DNA from: an uncultured Gammaproteobacteria bacterium
Lineage (GTDB): Bacteria; Pseudomonadota; Gammaproteobacteria; Steroidobacterales; UBA11654
DNA: 46,017 nt
NCBI GenBank assembly: GCA_902634075.1
Contig: CACPJA010000009.1
Coordinates: 1-46,017, forward strand
Reading direction: 5' to 3'
Shown here: piece after piece, positions 23,970-33,738 of the stretch
How positions within the stretch are numbered: position 1 is the stretch's first letter
How the letters are laid out: each line of letters begins with the position of its first letter
Position numbers and translations under genes: made by a program
The notes under the pieces: model-generated
What the model was told of the DNA's origin: nothing
Seen by the model: only the letters and a program-made list of their open reading frames with translations
Databases searched by the model: none

Positions 23970-25046
23970 ATGTCGGGAGGGGTAGATTCTGCCGTAACAG
24001 CATCAATTCTAATAGAACAAGGTTTTGATGTTGAAGGTTTACATATGACCAATTGGAATGATGATGAGCCTTATTGCACAGCAGCTCAAGACCATCAAGA
24101 TGCAATGGATGCCTGTAAAGAATTAGGAATAACTATGCATCACGTTAATTTTTCAAAAGAATATAGACAGGAAGTTTTTGATACTGCATTAAATGAATTA
24201 AATACAGGGTTAACTCCCAACCCAGATGTTTTATGCAATCGCATGATAAAGTTCGATCGATTTGCTAAATACGCTGAACGTCTAGGGGGAAAAAGGATTG
24301 CTACAGGTCATTACGCAAGAAACCTTCAAAAGAATGGAAAACAAGAGCTCCATAAGGGTGTTGATAACAATAAAGATCAAACTTACTTCCTACATGCCAT
24401 TGATCCAAAAATACTCCCAAGGGTTCTTTTCCCAATTGGTGATATGAATAAATCACAAGTCCGTGAATACGCTTACAAAAAGGGTCTTCCAAACCATGAT
24501 AAGCCAGACAGCACAGGAATTTGTTTTATAGGAGAACGACCGTTTAAAGAGTTTATTCAAACATTTGTTCCTCCAAAACCAGGCGATATTGTTAATACAG
24601 ATGGGGAATTTCTAGGCAAGCATGATGGTTTAGCCTATTTCACTATTGGTCAAAGAAAAGATATCGGTATAGGTGGGATGAAAAATCATTCAGGGGAGCC
24701 CTGGTATGTTGCTGACAAAGATATGAATAGTAATAAATTAATCGTTGTACAAGGCAGAGATCATCCGCTCCTATGGAAAAAGAACGTTTTTGTGGGCTCG
24801 TTGAACTGGCTTGATGATGGAGTAGCAGCAACAATAAAAAATGGAGAAATTATTGAATGTGAGGCCAAGAGCAGGTACCGACAAGATGATGCTAAATGCT
24901 CCTTTAAGGCTCTTAATGATGGAGTAATTGTTGAGTTTAATGATTCGCAATGGGCCATAACAAAAGGACAATACTTGGTCTTTTACAAAGAAGGTAAATG
25001 TCTAGGTGGTGGAAAAATAATGTCTGAATCTTATTCAAGTGACTAA
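23970..25046 (+). CDS. mnmA: tRNA-specific 2-thiouridylase MnmA
   Basis: Thiolates U34 of tRNA-Lys, -Glu and -Gln. The PP-loop SGGVDS stands at the very N-terminus, with the catalytic cysteines in NPDVLCNRMIKF and STGICFIGERPF, and the family motifs TGHYAR, KDQTYFL and FTIGQRKDIG. From this first ATG the protein is 358 residues, but the usual first beta-strand (IIVG before MSGG) is missing. The in-frame codons immediately upstream encode exactly Ile-Ile-Val-Gly, and the frame is open back to a stop at 23913-23915 with no ATG, GTG or TTG. True initiation may therefore be the ATT at 23958, which overlaps the purB stop. Downstream acnA starts 51 bases on. Confidence 0.93.
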   Translation: MSGGVDSAVTASILIEQGFDVEGLHMTNWNDDEPYCTAAQDHQDAMDACKELGITMHHVNFSKEYRQEVFDTALNELNTGLTPNPDVLCNRMIKFDRFAKYAERLGGKRIATGHYARNLQKNGKQELHKGVDNNKDQTYFLHAIDPKILPRVLFPIGDMNKSQVREYAYKKGLPNHDKPDSTGICFIGERPFKEFIQTFVPPKPGDIVNTDGEFLGKHDGLAYFTIGQRKDIGIGGMKNHSGEPWYVADKDMNSNKLIVVQGRDHPLLWKKNVFVGSLNWLDDGVAATIKNGEIIECEAKSRYRQDDAKCSFKALNDGVIVEFNDSQWAITKGQYLVFYKEGKCLGGGKIMSESYSSD

Positions 25047-25097
25047 AGACAATTCTATGATATTCATATACAATCAAGCCCGGATTAAGGATATCTA

Positions 25098-27707
25098 ATG
25101 TCAAAACACATTCAATCATTAACTGTTGGCTCTAAGGAATATCAATACCTAGATCTCAAATCATTAGGCACAAATAAGCTAGATCAAATACCCTTTTCCC
25201 ATAAAATTCTTCTAGAAAATGCTCTTCGGCACAGTCTAGAGGATGAAACTAGAGAAAAAGACGTTGATTCCATACTCAACTGGGACGCAAAATCAGGTAA
25301 AGCTATAGAAATCTCGTTCACGCCAAGCCGCGTGATCTTGCAAGATTTTACTGGGGTACCGGCTGTTGTTGATCTAGCAGCAATGAGAGATGCTGTGGCC
25401 TCTATGAAGGGAGATGCGACTCAAATCAACCCCTTATCGCCTGCTGAACTTGTCATTGACCATTCTGTGCAAGTTGATCACTTTGGATCTATTGATGCTC
25501 TGGAAAAAAATAACAAAGTCGAATTTGAAAGAAATCAGGAACGTTATAAATTTTTAAGATGGGGGCAGGAAGCTTTCTCAAACTTCCAAGTTGTGCCTCC
25601 TAACACAGGGATCGTTCATCAGGTTAATGTGGAGTATTTAGGTAGAGTCATTTTCTCGAAAGAGAGCGATGACAATCTCTTAGCCTATCCAGACACGTTA
25701 GTTGGTACGGATTCTCATACAACGATGATCAACGGTATTGGTTGCCTTGGATGGGGTGTCGGTGGAATTGAAGCTGAAGCAGCAATGCTAGGACAACCCA
25801 TTACTATGCTTCTGCCTGATGTTATTGGTATCAGGGTTTCAGGCCAACTTAGAGAAGGCGTGACTGCAACAGATCTTGTATTAACGGTTACAGAAATTAC
25901 AAGAAATTACGGTGTTGTCGGCAAATTTGTTGAGTTTTTTGGTGACGGTTTGAAAAACTTACCCGTCGCTGACCGGGCAACCTTAAGTAACATGGCTCCT
26001 GAATTTGGGAGCACCTGTGCTATTTTCCCAATAGACGAAGAAACCATAAAATATCTTAAATTATCTGGTCGATCTGCATCACATGTAGAGCTAGTCGAAA
26101 AATATTCGAAAGCTCAAAACCTTTGGCGAACAGACGGGCAAGAGCCTGATTACACCGATGTTATAGAGTTAGATTTAAGCGCAGTAGAACCTTGCTTATC
26201 AGGACCTAAACGACCACAAGACAGGATTAACCTGAATCAGGTCCCAGAGGTAGTAAAACAAGAAATTAATGGGGCTGATAACTCTATTGATGAAATATCA
26301 AACGGATCAGTACTCATTGCTGCAATAACTAGTTGCACCAACACCTCAAATCCAGCAGTTATGATTGCTGCGGGGCTTGTGGCTAGAAACGCAAGATCTA
26401 GAGGCCTTCAAACTAGGCCCTGGGTTAAAACAAGTCTTGCACCAGGATCAAAAGTGGTTACAAAATACCTCGAAGAAACTGGCTTACTGGATGATCTTGA
26501 GAATATGGGCTTTAACATAGTTGGTTACGGATGCACCACTTGTATAGGAAATTCAGGACCATTAAACCCAGATATAGCTAAAGCTGTGAATGAAAAACAA
26601 CTTTTCACATCATCAGTTTTATCGGGTAATCGTAATTTTGAAGGCAGGATACATCCTTTAATTAAACATAATTTCTTAGCATCCCCTCCTCTTGTCGTTG
26701 CCTATGCTATTGCAGGATCGATGCTTGTTAATCTAGAAAAAGAACCCTTGGGTATTTCTGACGATGGAGAGGAAATATATTTAAAAGATATATGGCCAAG
26801 CAAACAGGAAATTGACAATCTTATCTCATCAACCATAAACCCTGAGATGTTTAGGAAAGCCTATGATGATTTACTTAAAGGTGACTCAGTCTGGCAGCAA
26901 CTTGAGATTCCAACGGGTGAAATATACGAATGGGACAACGATTCAACCTACATAAAAAAACCACCCTATTTTGATTCTATGACCTTAGATCTACCACAGA
27001 TGAGTACAGTAAGTAACGCTAGAGTGCTGGCTCTTCTTGGCGATTCAGTTACTACGGATCATATATCACCTGCCGGTAACATTGACCCTAAATCTCCAGC
27101 TGGTGAATATCTCTTGGAAAGAGGTATAGAAAGAAAGAGTTTTAATTCATACGGATCAAGGCGAGGCAACCATGAAGTTATGATGAGAGGAACGTTTGCT
27201 AATATCAGACTGAGGAATAAGTTGGCTCCTGGAACCGAAGGTGGATGGACTAAAATGGAACATGATCAGGAACCTATTTCGATATTTGAAGCCGCTGAAG
27301 AATTCCAAAAATCTGAAACGGATTTAATTGTCATTGCGGGTAAAGAATACGGGACTGGATCTTCAAGAGACTGGGCAGCTAAAGGCGTATCACTGTTAGG
27401 TGTTAAAGCTGTTATTGCTGAATCTTATGAAAGAATCCATAGATCTAATCTTATTGGGATGGGCGTTCTACCCTTGGAGTTCTTACCAAATGAAAATGCT
27501 GAATCCCTTTCAATCAATGGTTTTGAGTCATTCAGTATAGAAGATATCAAACCGGGTGATAAGACAGCTAAAATTATCATTTCAAACAAAGATAATAAAT
27601 CAGATACCTTTGAGGTAACTGTAAGAATTGACACGCCTAAGGAATGGGAATATTTCCAACACGGTGGCATCCTCCAGTATGTCATCAGAGGTCTAGTTTC
27701 GACTTAA
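25098..27707 (+). CDS. acnA: Aconitate hydratase A
   Basis: Monomeric [4Fe-4S] aconitase isomerising citrate and isocitrate. The cluster ligands are visible in ITSCTNTSNP and GYGCTTCIGNSGPL. Other hallmarks are TDSHTTMINGIGCLGWGVGGIEAEAAMLGQP, the swivel domain with GDSVTTDHISPAGNI, and GKEYGTGSSRDWAAKG with the active-site Ser/Arg. The 869 residues compare with about 890 in E. coli AcnA. ATG preceded by AAGGA at good spacing. With fumC nearby, two TCA-cycle genes flank purB-mnmA. The 3' end overlaps the convergent TPR-like gene by 15 bases. Confidence 0.97.
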   Translation: MSKHIQSLTVGSKEYQYLDLKSLGTNKLDQIPFSHKILLENALRHSLEDETREKDVDSILNWDAKSGKAIEISFTPSRVILQDFTGVPAVVDLAAMRDAVASMKGDATQINPLSPAELVIDHSVQVDHFGSIDALEKNNKVEFERNQERYKFLRWGQEAFSNFQVVPPNTGIVHQVNVEYLGRVIFSKESDDNLLAYPDTLVGTDSHTTMINGIGCLGWGVGGIEAEAAMLGQPITMLLPDVIGIRVSGQLREGVTATDLVLTVTEITRNYGVVGKFVEFFGDGLKNLPVADRATLSNMAPEFGSTCAIFPIDEETIKYLKLSGRSASHVELVEKYSKAQNLWRTDGQEPDYTDVIELDLSAVEPCLSGPKRPQDRINLNQVPEVVKQEINGADNSIDEISNGSVLIAAITSCTNTSNPAVMIAAGLVARNARSRGLQTRPWVKTSLAPGSKVVTKYLEETGLLDDLENMGFNIVGYGCTTCIGNSGPLNPDIAKAVNEKQLFTSSVLSGNRNFEGRIHPLIKHNFLASPPLVVAYAIAGSMLVNLEKEPLGISDDGEEIYLKDIWPSKQEIDNLISSTINPEMFRKAYDDLLKGDSVWQQLEIPTGEIYEWDNDSTYIKKPPYFDSMTLDLPQMSTVSNARVLALLGDSVTTDHISPAGNIDPKSPAGEYLLERGIERKSFNSYGSRRGNHEVMMRGTFANIRLRNKLAPGTEGGWTKMEHDQEPISIFEAAEEFQKSETDLIVIAGKEYGTGSSRDWAAKGVSLLGVKAVIAESYERIHRSNLIGMGVLPLEFLPNENAESLSINGFESFSIEDIKPGDKTAKIIISNKDNKSDTFEVTVRIDTPKEWEYFQHGGILQYVIRGLVST

Positions 27708-28427
27708 TTTAGCTTTTAGGTTTTTCGCCTTCTGATAGGTAGGCGCTATCTCTAGGGATCTATCAAGATACTTCGAAGAAATATCAAATTCTCTCTGCTG
27801 AAAAGCAATATTCGCAAGATGAAAAGAAGCAATGGCTATAACCAATGACGATTCTCTATCGTTATTACTTTTAGATAAATCAATGGCTTTTTTAAGGTAG
27901 GTAATTGCTCTGGATTTATTGCCTCCAGCAAAAGCTGGTCTGGTGTAATCACCGACACCTTTTATCATGTTGTTAAAGGAATTATCCGAATCAAGCTCAA
28001 GCGCTTTCTCGATCATTTTTCCTGACTTAGTCCCATGGGAGGCAGCTCTAAATAGATTAGTTTCTGCGCTAAGACCAAAACAAGCTGAGAGTATGGCATA
28101 TAATTCAGACTGAATATCACCCTGATCTAAAATATTCTCTGTGCTCTCGGTGCATAACCGACTGTATTTTCTCTTCACTTTTTTTGAAGACATATCGGCA
28201 ATTAAAAATTCATGAAACAGAATTTCGAGTTGCAGTTGTTTTTGATCCTGCTCTTTTAAGAGATTGCTAAGCTCTTGATGTTTAGCAATGAGTGCGTCTT
28301 GATTCTCAATTAAATAATATTCTAAGGCAGTGGTAACAGTTTCATTCTCGTGATCATCGGCGTTGACTGATGGCAAAAGAGTCATCAGAAGAAAAATTGG
28401 AATTATTTTTGTTAGAAAAGCCTGCAT
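27693..28427 (-). CDS. Exported TPR-like protein of unknown function
   Basis: A protein of about 244 residues starting with a signal peptide (MQAFLTKIIPIFLLMTLLPSVNA). The rest is helical, with TPR-type pairs near the C-terminus (KAIDLSKSNNDRESSLVIAIASFHLANIAFQQREFDISSKYLDRSLEIAPTYQKAKNLKAKL). It contains no catalytic motif I can name. The similarity in style is to periplasmic TPR scaffold proteins, but I do not recognise a specific family. The start is uncertain: an in-frame TTG at 28460 has AAAGGA only two bases upstream, while the ATG at 28427 begins the signal peptide but lacks a clear ribosome site. Convergent overlap with acnA, divergent from tatD. Confidence 0.65.
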   Translation of the reverse strand: MQAFLTKIIPIFLLMTLLPSVNADDHENETVTTALEYYLIENQDALIAKHQELSNLLKEQDQKQLQLEILFHEFLIADMSSKKVKRKYSRLCTESTENILDQGDIQSELYAILSACFGLSAETNLFRAASHGTKSGKMIEKALELDSDNSFNNMIKGVGDYTRPAFAGGNKSRAITYLKKAIDLSKSNNDRESSLVIAIASFHLANIAFQQREFDISSKYLDRSLEIAPTYQKAKNLKAKLSRN

Positions 28428-28492
28428 CAATGTATTATTTTTAAAAATGTATTGTAACAATATCCTTTAGAGACATACTGAAAAATCATTTT

Positions 28493-29296
28493 ATGCAAGA
28501 TTCATTCATAGATATAGGTGCTAATCTAACCGATCAAAGCTTTGATCAGGATAGAGATAAGATAATCGAAGACTCATTTAAAAATGGGATAGAGCAGATT
28601 ATTGTCACCTCCAGCTCTGTTAATGAGAGCCTTAAATCCATTGAATTAGCAAGATCTTACAAGGGTAAGATTTGGGCAACCGCAGGAATACATCCACACA
28701 ATGCCAGCGATGCATCCGAGAATTTCAAAGAGGATCTAATGGCAATATTAAACCATGACGAAGTTGTGGCTATCGGTGAATGCGGCTTAGATTATTTTAG
28801 AAATTTTTCATCGAAAGAAGAGCAAAGAAATATCTTTAAAGATCATTTAGAACTAGCCCATAAGGTAGATCTCCCTCTATTCTTGCATCAAAGAGATGCG
28901 CACGATGATTTCCTTGGCATGATTAAAGACTATGGCCCAAAAGAACTCAAGGGAGTTGCTCACTGCTTCACGGGGAATAAGGAACAAATGGAATCTTACC
29001 TTGATTTAGGACTATACATTGGTGTCACCGGATGGTTATGTGATAGTCGTCGAAACTCTGAACTTGTCGGAGCCATCAACTATATCCCAAAAGATCGACT
29101 CTTGATTGAAACAGATTCGCCGTATTTAATGCCAAAATCGTTGTCTAAATCATTAAAGACTAGAAGAAATGAACCACAATTTTTAGGTTATATTGCTAAA
29201 GAATTAGCCAGTCTTATGGAGATTAGCCTCTCTGAGCTCTCTTCGATAACGAGAACAAACACCCAAACTTTATTCGCAAAAATAAGAGCTTTATAA
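28493..29296 (+). CDS. tatD: TatD family metal-dependent deoxyribonuclease
   Basis: Metal-dependent 3'-5' exonuclease (TIM barrel) implicated in DNA repair or turnover of damaged DNA. The N-terminus FIDIGANLTDQSFDQDRD matches the distinctive DIGVNL form of E. coli TatD, which differs from the DTHCHL form of the paralogue YcfH. Other conserved segments are TAGIHPHNAS, AIGECGLDYFRNFS, FLHQRDAHDDF, VAHCFTGNKEQM, TGWLCDSRR and LIETDSPYLMPKSL. Its 267 residues fit the family. Convergent with the HNH nuclease gene (31-base gap), with no terminator-like hairpin seen. Confidence 0.92.
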   Translation: MQDSFIDIGANLTDQSFDQDRDKIIEDSFKNGIEQIIVTSSSVNESLKSIELARSYKGKIWATAGIHPHNASDASENFKEDLMAILNHDEVVAIGECGLDYFRNFSSKEEQRNIFKDHLELAHKVDLPLFLHQRDAHDDFLGMIKDYGPKELKGVAHCFTGNKEQMESYLDLGLYIGVTGWLCDSRRNSELVGAINYIPKDRLLIETDSPYLMPKSLSKSLKTRRNEPQFLGYIAKELASLMEISLSELSSITRTNTQTLFAKIRAL

Positions 29297-29327
29297 GTCC
29301 CTGTCAAGATTCACAAAGGTTGGTGTT

Positions 29328-29852
29328 TTAAATCTTTGCACCTTTCTTTGAGTTACAAGAAAAGCATAATGGCTGGATATTATCTATTGTGTTAGAACCA
29401 CCTTTTGATACAGGTATTATGTGATCCGCAGTCCATGCATTCTTTTTGTGAGGAGGTAAGGGAATATCTTCCCAAATTCTATTACAACTAGGACACTTAT
29501 CATGGTCTTTTAATAAATCATTAAATTCTTTTGTCGTAAAACTACCTTCACTTTTTAACATTCTTGCTCTTCTTACATGTCCAAAAACATACTTGTTGCA
29601 TTCTTTACAAGCTGAAAAATATGAACCATTACTTCTTCTTGTAAAATTCTCTGACGGTTGAAACCTCATGCATTTGTAGCATGTTCTGTGTGTATCAGTA
29701 TGTTTAAGTCTTTTGCTTGGATTCTCTAATTTCTTTTTCTGAACTTCTTCATTGCAGGTTTTACACATCCTGTAGTAGATGCCGTCTTTTCTTTGAATAA
29801 ATTCTTCCAGATTCTTTTCTTGATTACAGAGATAACATGTTTGGGAATCCAT
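29328..29852 (-). CDS. HNH endonuclease with duplicated zinc-ribbon units
   Basis: A 174-residue protein. Two similar N-terminal cysteine modules (Cys6/9/30/33 and Cys58/61/82/85) are followed by an HNH nuclease domain: Cys120/123, catalytic ADHIIPVSKGG with Asp143-His144, Asn158 in DNIQPL, and Cys163/166 completing the structural zinc site. Free-standing HNH proteins of this type act as nicking or restriction-like nucleases and are often mobile or phage-linked, but nothing else mobile is seen nearby. The gene sits between tatD and thrC. GGAGG lies about 18 bases before the ATG, which is long for a ribosome site. Biological role unknown. Confidence 0.82.
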   Translation of the reverse strand: MDSQTCYLCNQEKNLEEFIQRKDGIYYRMCKTCNEEVQKKKLENPSKRLKHTDTHRTCYKCMRFQPSENFTRRSNGSYFSACKECNKYVFGHVRRARMLKSEGSFTTKEFNDLLKDHDKCPSCNRIWEDIPLPPHKKNAWTADHIIPVSKGGSNTIDNIQPLCFSCNSKKGAKI

Positions 29853-29919
29853 TATAAAAGAGTAACAATCCCTCCCTGCATATACAAACTAGCAGCTGTC
29901 AACTGCTTCGAAAAAGTCT

Positions 29920-31224
29920 TTAATGCTCTAAATAAGGAATTAAGCTTTCTAAATCTTTTCCGATTGTATGATAAGACGTTTCCAGATTTAAAATAGTTTT
30001 TAAATTCTCAGGGATCTCTACTTTTGTAGCTATGATAGGCTCAACAATGTTCTCGAATTTTGCTGGATGAGCCGTTGAAACCAATACCCAGTGCGATTGA
30101 TTTAAAGCAGAGGAAGGTAAATTCTTAAAAGCATTAAAGGCAGTGGCAGTGTGAGGGCATATCGCAATATTGTTTTTTTCAAATACAGATAAGATCTCTT
30201 CATTAATTTGAGCATCCTCAACAATATACGCTTCAAGATTCTCCAATAATTTTTTTTCATCAGAGTATTGGTTAAAAAATCTTTCCATGTTACTTGGATT
30301 CCCAACATCCATAGCTGAGGCTAAGGTAGGAAGGGTTGGTCTTGGCTCCCATTTACCAGTTGCAATAAAATCAGGGATTGTTTTGTTGGCATTGGTTGCA
30401 AAAACAATTTGATGAATAGGAAAGCCCATCTCTTTTGCCATAAAACAGGCGAAAGCATTTCCCAGATTTCCAGTAGGGATTATAAAACTTGAAGAATCTT
30501 CATGAGCTTTGAATCGATTCAAAGCTGTCCACGCATAATAAGTTGACTGGGGAAGCAAACGGCCAATATTAATACTATTGGCAGAACACAGATTGTGCTG
30601 TTTTGAAAGCTGCTGATTATTAAAAGCCTCTTTGACAAGTCGTTGGCAATCATCAAACTCACCATCGACCTCTATTGATACCACATTATCGCCCCAGCAA
30701 GTTAATTGATGTTTTTGTCTTGGGGACACCCTCCCCTTTGGAAATAAAATCACCACTTTAAAATCGGTTTTATTGTTAAAAGCCGAAGCCACAGCACCGC
30801 CTGTATCACCCGATGTGGCAACCAGTATTGTGGTCAACGAAGATTCATTCTTATTCTTTGCCAACTCAGACATTGTGGAGGCTAGAAAACGTGCTCCAAA
30901 GTCCTTAAAAGCTGCTGTAGGGCCATGGAATAATTCAAGAACAGAATATTGTACTTCATCTTCATTGTATTCTTTTGAGACCACTGGAAAATTAAAGGCT
31001 TGGTTAACAATATCTTTTAAATCGTCCTCCAAACTCGAATCTTTAAAAAAATGGGATAAGAGTTGATATGAAAATTCTTGATAATTATCAATTGTCATCA
31101 ATTCTTCAATGTTAATCTTGGGTATAGATTCAGGCATGTAAAGTCCGCCGTCTTCAGAGGTTCCGCTCATTAACGCCTCTTCTATAGAAGCAATGGAAGT
31201 GCCTTTTGTGCTGATAAAATTCAT
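29920..31224 (-). CDS. thrC: Threonine synthase
   Basis: PLP enzyme converting O-phosphohomoserine to threonine. The lysine that binds PLP is Lys107 in FKDFGARFLAS; the phosphate-cradle and family motifs ATSGDTGGAVASAF, FPKGRVSP and NIGRLLPQSTYY are present. N-terminal MNFISTKG and 434 residues fit the E. coli-type (short) enzyme. The gene follows thrA by 20 bases on the same strand, so it is cotranscribed. The homoserine kinase gene thrB normally found between them in enterobacteria is absent. Confidence 0.95.
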   Translation of the reverse strand: MNFISTKGTSIASIEEALMSGTSEDGGLYMPESIPKINIEELMTIDNYQEFSYQLLSHFFKDSSLEDDLKDIVNQAFNFPVVSKEYNEDEVQYSVLELFHGPTAAFKDFGARFLASTMSELAKNKNESSLTTILVATSGDTGGAVASAFNNKTDFKVVILFPKGRVSPRQKHQLTCWGDNVVSIEVDGEFDDCQRLVKEAFNNQQLSKQHNLCSANSINIGRLLPQSTYYAWTALNRFKAHEDSSSFIIPTGNLGNAFACFMAKEMGFPIHQIVFATNANKTIPDFIATGKWEPRPTLPTLASAMDVGNPSNMERFFNQYSDEKKLLENLEAYIVEDAQINEEILSVFEKNNIAICPHTATAFNAFKNLPSSALNQSHWVLVSTAHPAKFENIVEPIIATKVEIPENLKTILNLETSYHTIGKDLESLIPYLEH

Positions 31225-31244
31225 CTGCTATTTATAAGTATTGT

Positions 31245-33689
31245 CTAATGTGTATTTAATAATGCCAATAAATCACTAAATATTCCTGCAGCTGTTACCT
31301 CGGGACCTGCACCTGGACCTCGATGAACCAAAGGGTAACTAGAATAACGCTCAGTGTTGTATTTTATAATATTTTCTGTGCCTTCTAATCCAAAGAATTG
31401 ATGGGCTTGATCTATGGCTTTAAGCGTAACTGAAGCTTTACCTTTACCATTTAGCTGGGCTATATAGCAAAGAGCTTTTCCTTCATTACTAGCTTCTTGA
31501 TATCTGCTTTGCATCATTTCGTCGTCATCAGCCATCGCTTTTAAATAATCCTCAACACTAAGATCTTGATGAGATTTATTGACTAAGTTTTCAATCTCAA
31601 CATCATCAACTTCAATAGATTGGCCCATTTCTCTAGCCAAGATCACTAATTTTCTCGCCACATCCATGCCTGATAAATCATCTCTAGGGTCGGGCTCTGT
31701 GTAACCTTGATCCTTAGCGTTAGAAACAATTTCAGAGAACGGTTTTTCACCATCAAAAGTATTAAATAAGTAGGCTAGAGTCCCAGAAAAGACTCCTTCT
31801 ATTTCCTTAATTTTATCCCCTGAAGCCTTAAAGTCTTTTACCGACTTTACAAAAGGCAGGGCTGCACCTGCTGTTGTTTCGTATAAAAAATTACACTTGT
31901 TCTCTTGGGCGGATTCTAGAATGTCTTTGTATCGATCTATTGATCCACTCAAACCCTTTTTGTTTGCAGTAATGACATTAATCTTTGCCTCAAAGCATCT
32001 AGCATAAAGATCTGGAATGACATCACTTGCTGTGCAATCAATTAGTGCTTTTATATTTCCTGGTGAATCGTTTAAAAATTTAATCATTTCTTCGACATCA
32101 GACGCTTGGCAGGATTGATCCTTTTCCTTAAGCGATGCTGCATCTGACTCAGAAATAGTGTCGCTAAGTATCATATGTGATGAATTCGACATAGCCACAA
32201 AATTTATTTCCACATTAAAATCTTTAAATATAGCTTCTTTTTGTGCATGAACTTGGCGATAAAATTCTTCCCCAACATTACCTAGTCCCACTAAACCTAT
32301 AATCAGTTTAGCTTTACCCGTAAAAAAAGAATTGTGAACAAATTGAACTGCTCGATGTAGATCATCCTTGCTGACCACCACTGAAATATTTTTCTCTGAA
32401 GAACCCTGTGCAATGGCCATAACATTAACTTCTGACTCAGTAATTGCCCTAAAAAATTGAGCAGCAATTCCTTTTGTCCCAGTCATTCCGGAGCCAACCA
32501 CTGCTATTACACTGGCATTGTTTTGTATCTCAATTTCTTGAAGATTGCCAATATTGAAATCATCACTAAACTCATCTTTTATAACCTCTTCAATTCGATC
32601 TGAGAACTGCTCATCTATGGCAAAACAAATTGAATGCTCTGAACTGGCTTGAGTCAAAAGGATGACAGAAATTCCAGCATCACTAAGACAAGAAAATAAA
32701 CGCTTTGCTGTTCCAGGAACCCCTATCATTCCCGAGCCTTCAATATTAACGAGCGTTATATTCTCAATAGTGGTTATCCCTTTAACGCTCTGCCCTTGAC
32801 CCACAGCGGATGAAATCTGAGTCACTTTTGATTCTGGGTTGAAAGTGTTCCGAATATAAATCGGTATATCTTTGTCAATCAACGGCGCCATCGTCTTTTC
32901 ATGGATGACTTCAGCACCAAAGTAAGCTAATTCTATTGCCTCGTCATAAGACATTTGCTCAATGGTTTTTGCAGACTCAATTTTGTTTGGATCAGCCGTC
33001 ATAATCCCATCTGTATCTGTCCATATAGAAACAGATTCTGCTTCAGCTAAAGAGCCCATTATAGAAGCAGAATAATCGCTGCCATTTCTGCCTAGATTTG
33101 TCGCTATTGAATCTGAACCCATAGCTATAAAACCTGCCATAATAAATACCCCGTTCTTGTCAGTCAGAGATTCGCTGAATAATTTCTTTGACTCTACCCA
33201 ATCAACATTGACACCCATTTCAGTTTTACAAAGGGTAATAATATCCAACGGATTAAGGAGATGAATATCTCTTTGATCTTTAGATTCATTGAGAACGGTT
33301 TGAATAAGCCTGGATGACCAAATCTCACCAAATCCTAAAATTTGATTTTCTTCTGTCTTAATTGATTTTTCCGAATAAGATTCTGCTAGCTCATTAATGA
33401 TTTTCAGATCATTTGAAAACTCATCCAGAAGCACTTCATGAATTGATTCTTCTTGGATCGTTTCAGTAATTGTTAATCGATATCGATCTTCTATTTCTTC
33501 CAAAATTGATTGGTTTCTTGATTCGGAATAATCCACAAGCTGATCGGTGACTCCTGCCATTGCAGAGACCACTACAATCAAGTTTTGGCTAGAGTTCTCC
33601 TTAATTAAATTGCAGACATTTAGGATGCAATCTGAATCATTTAAGCTACTTCCGCCAAATTTGTATATTTGCCAACTGTTTTCTTGCAT
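31245..33689 (-). CDS. thrA: Bifunctional aspartokinase / homoserine dehydrogenase
   Basis: Carries the first and third steps of threonine synthesis from aspartate. Residues 1-290: aspartokinase with YKFGGSSL, NLGRNGSDYSA and WTDTDGIMTADP. Residues about 305-455: paired ACT domains (VNIEGSGMIGVPGTAKRLFSCL; VAVVGSGMTGTKGIAAQFF), the usual site of threonine feedback. Residues about 465-814: homoserine dehydrogenase with GLVGLGNVGEEFYRQ, TANKKGLSG, YETTAGAALPFVKS and GTLAYLFNTFDG. Total 814 residues, as in E. coli ThrA (820). I looked for a leader peptide rich in Thr/Ile codons upstream and found none. Confidence 0.96.
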   Translation of the reverse strand: MQENSWQIYKFGGSSLNDSDCILNVCNLIKENSSQNLIVVVSAMAGVTDQLVDYSESRNQSILEEIEDRYRLTITETIQEESIHEVLLDEFSNDLKIINELAESYSEKSIKTEENQILGFGEIWSSRLIQTVLNESKDQRDIHLLNPLDIITLCKTEMGVNVDWVESKKLFSESLTDKNGVFIMAGFIAMGSDSIATNLGRNGSDYSASIMGSLAEAESVSIWTDTDGIMTADPNKIESAKTIEQMSYDEAIELAYFGAEVIHEKTMAPLIDKDIPIYIRNTFNPESKVTQISSAVGQGQSVKGITTIENITLVNIEGSGMIGVPGTAKRLFSCLSDAGISVILLTQASSEHSICFAIDEQFSDRIEEVIKDEFSDDFNIGNLQEIEIQNNASVIAVVGSGMTGTKGIAAQFFRAITESEVNVMAIAQGSSEKNISVVVSKDDLHRAVQFVHNSFFTGKAKLIIGLVGLGNVGEEFYRQVHAQKEAIFKDFNVEINFVAMSNSSHMILSDTISESDAASLKEKDQSCQASDVEEMIKFLNDSPGNIKALIDCTASDVIPDLYARCFEAKINVITANKKGLSGSIDRYKDILESAQENKCNFLYETTAGAALPFVKSVKDFKASGDKIKEIEGVFSGTLAYLFNTFDGEKPFSEIVSNAKDQGYTEPDPRDDLSGMDVARKLVILAREMGQSIEVDDVEIENLVNKSHQDLSVEDYLKAMADDDEMMQSRYQEASNEGKALCYIAQLNGKGKASVTLKAIDQAHQFFGLEGTENIIKYNTERYSSYPLVHRGPGAGPEVTAAGIFSDLLALLNTH

Positions 33690-33738
33690 TTACTTTTAGC
33701 TTATCCAAAAAATTACTGTTATAAAAAGTCGCCCATGA

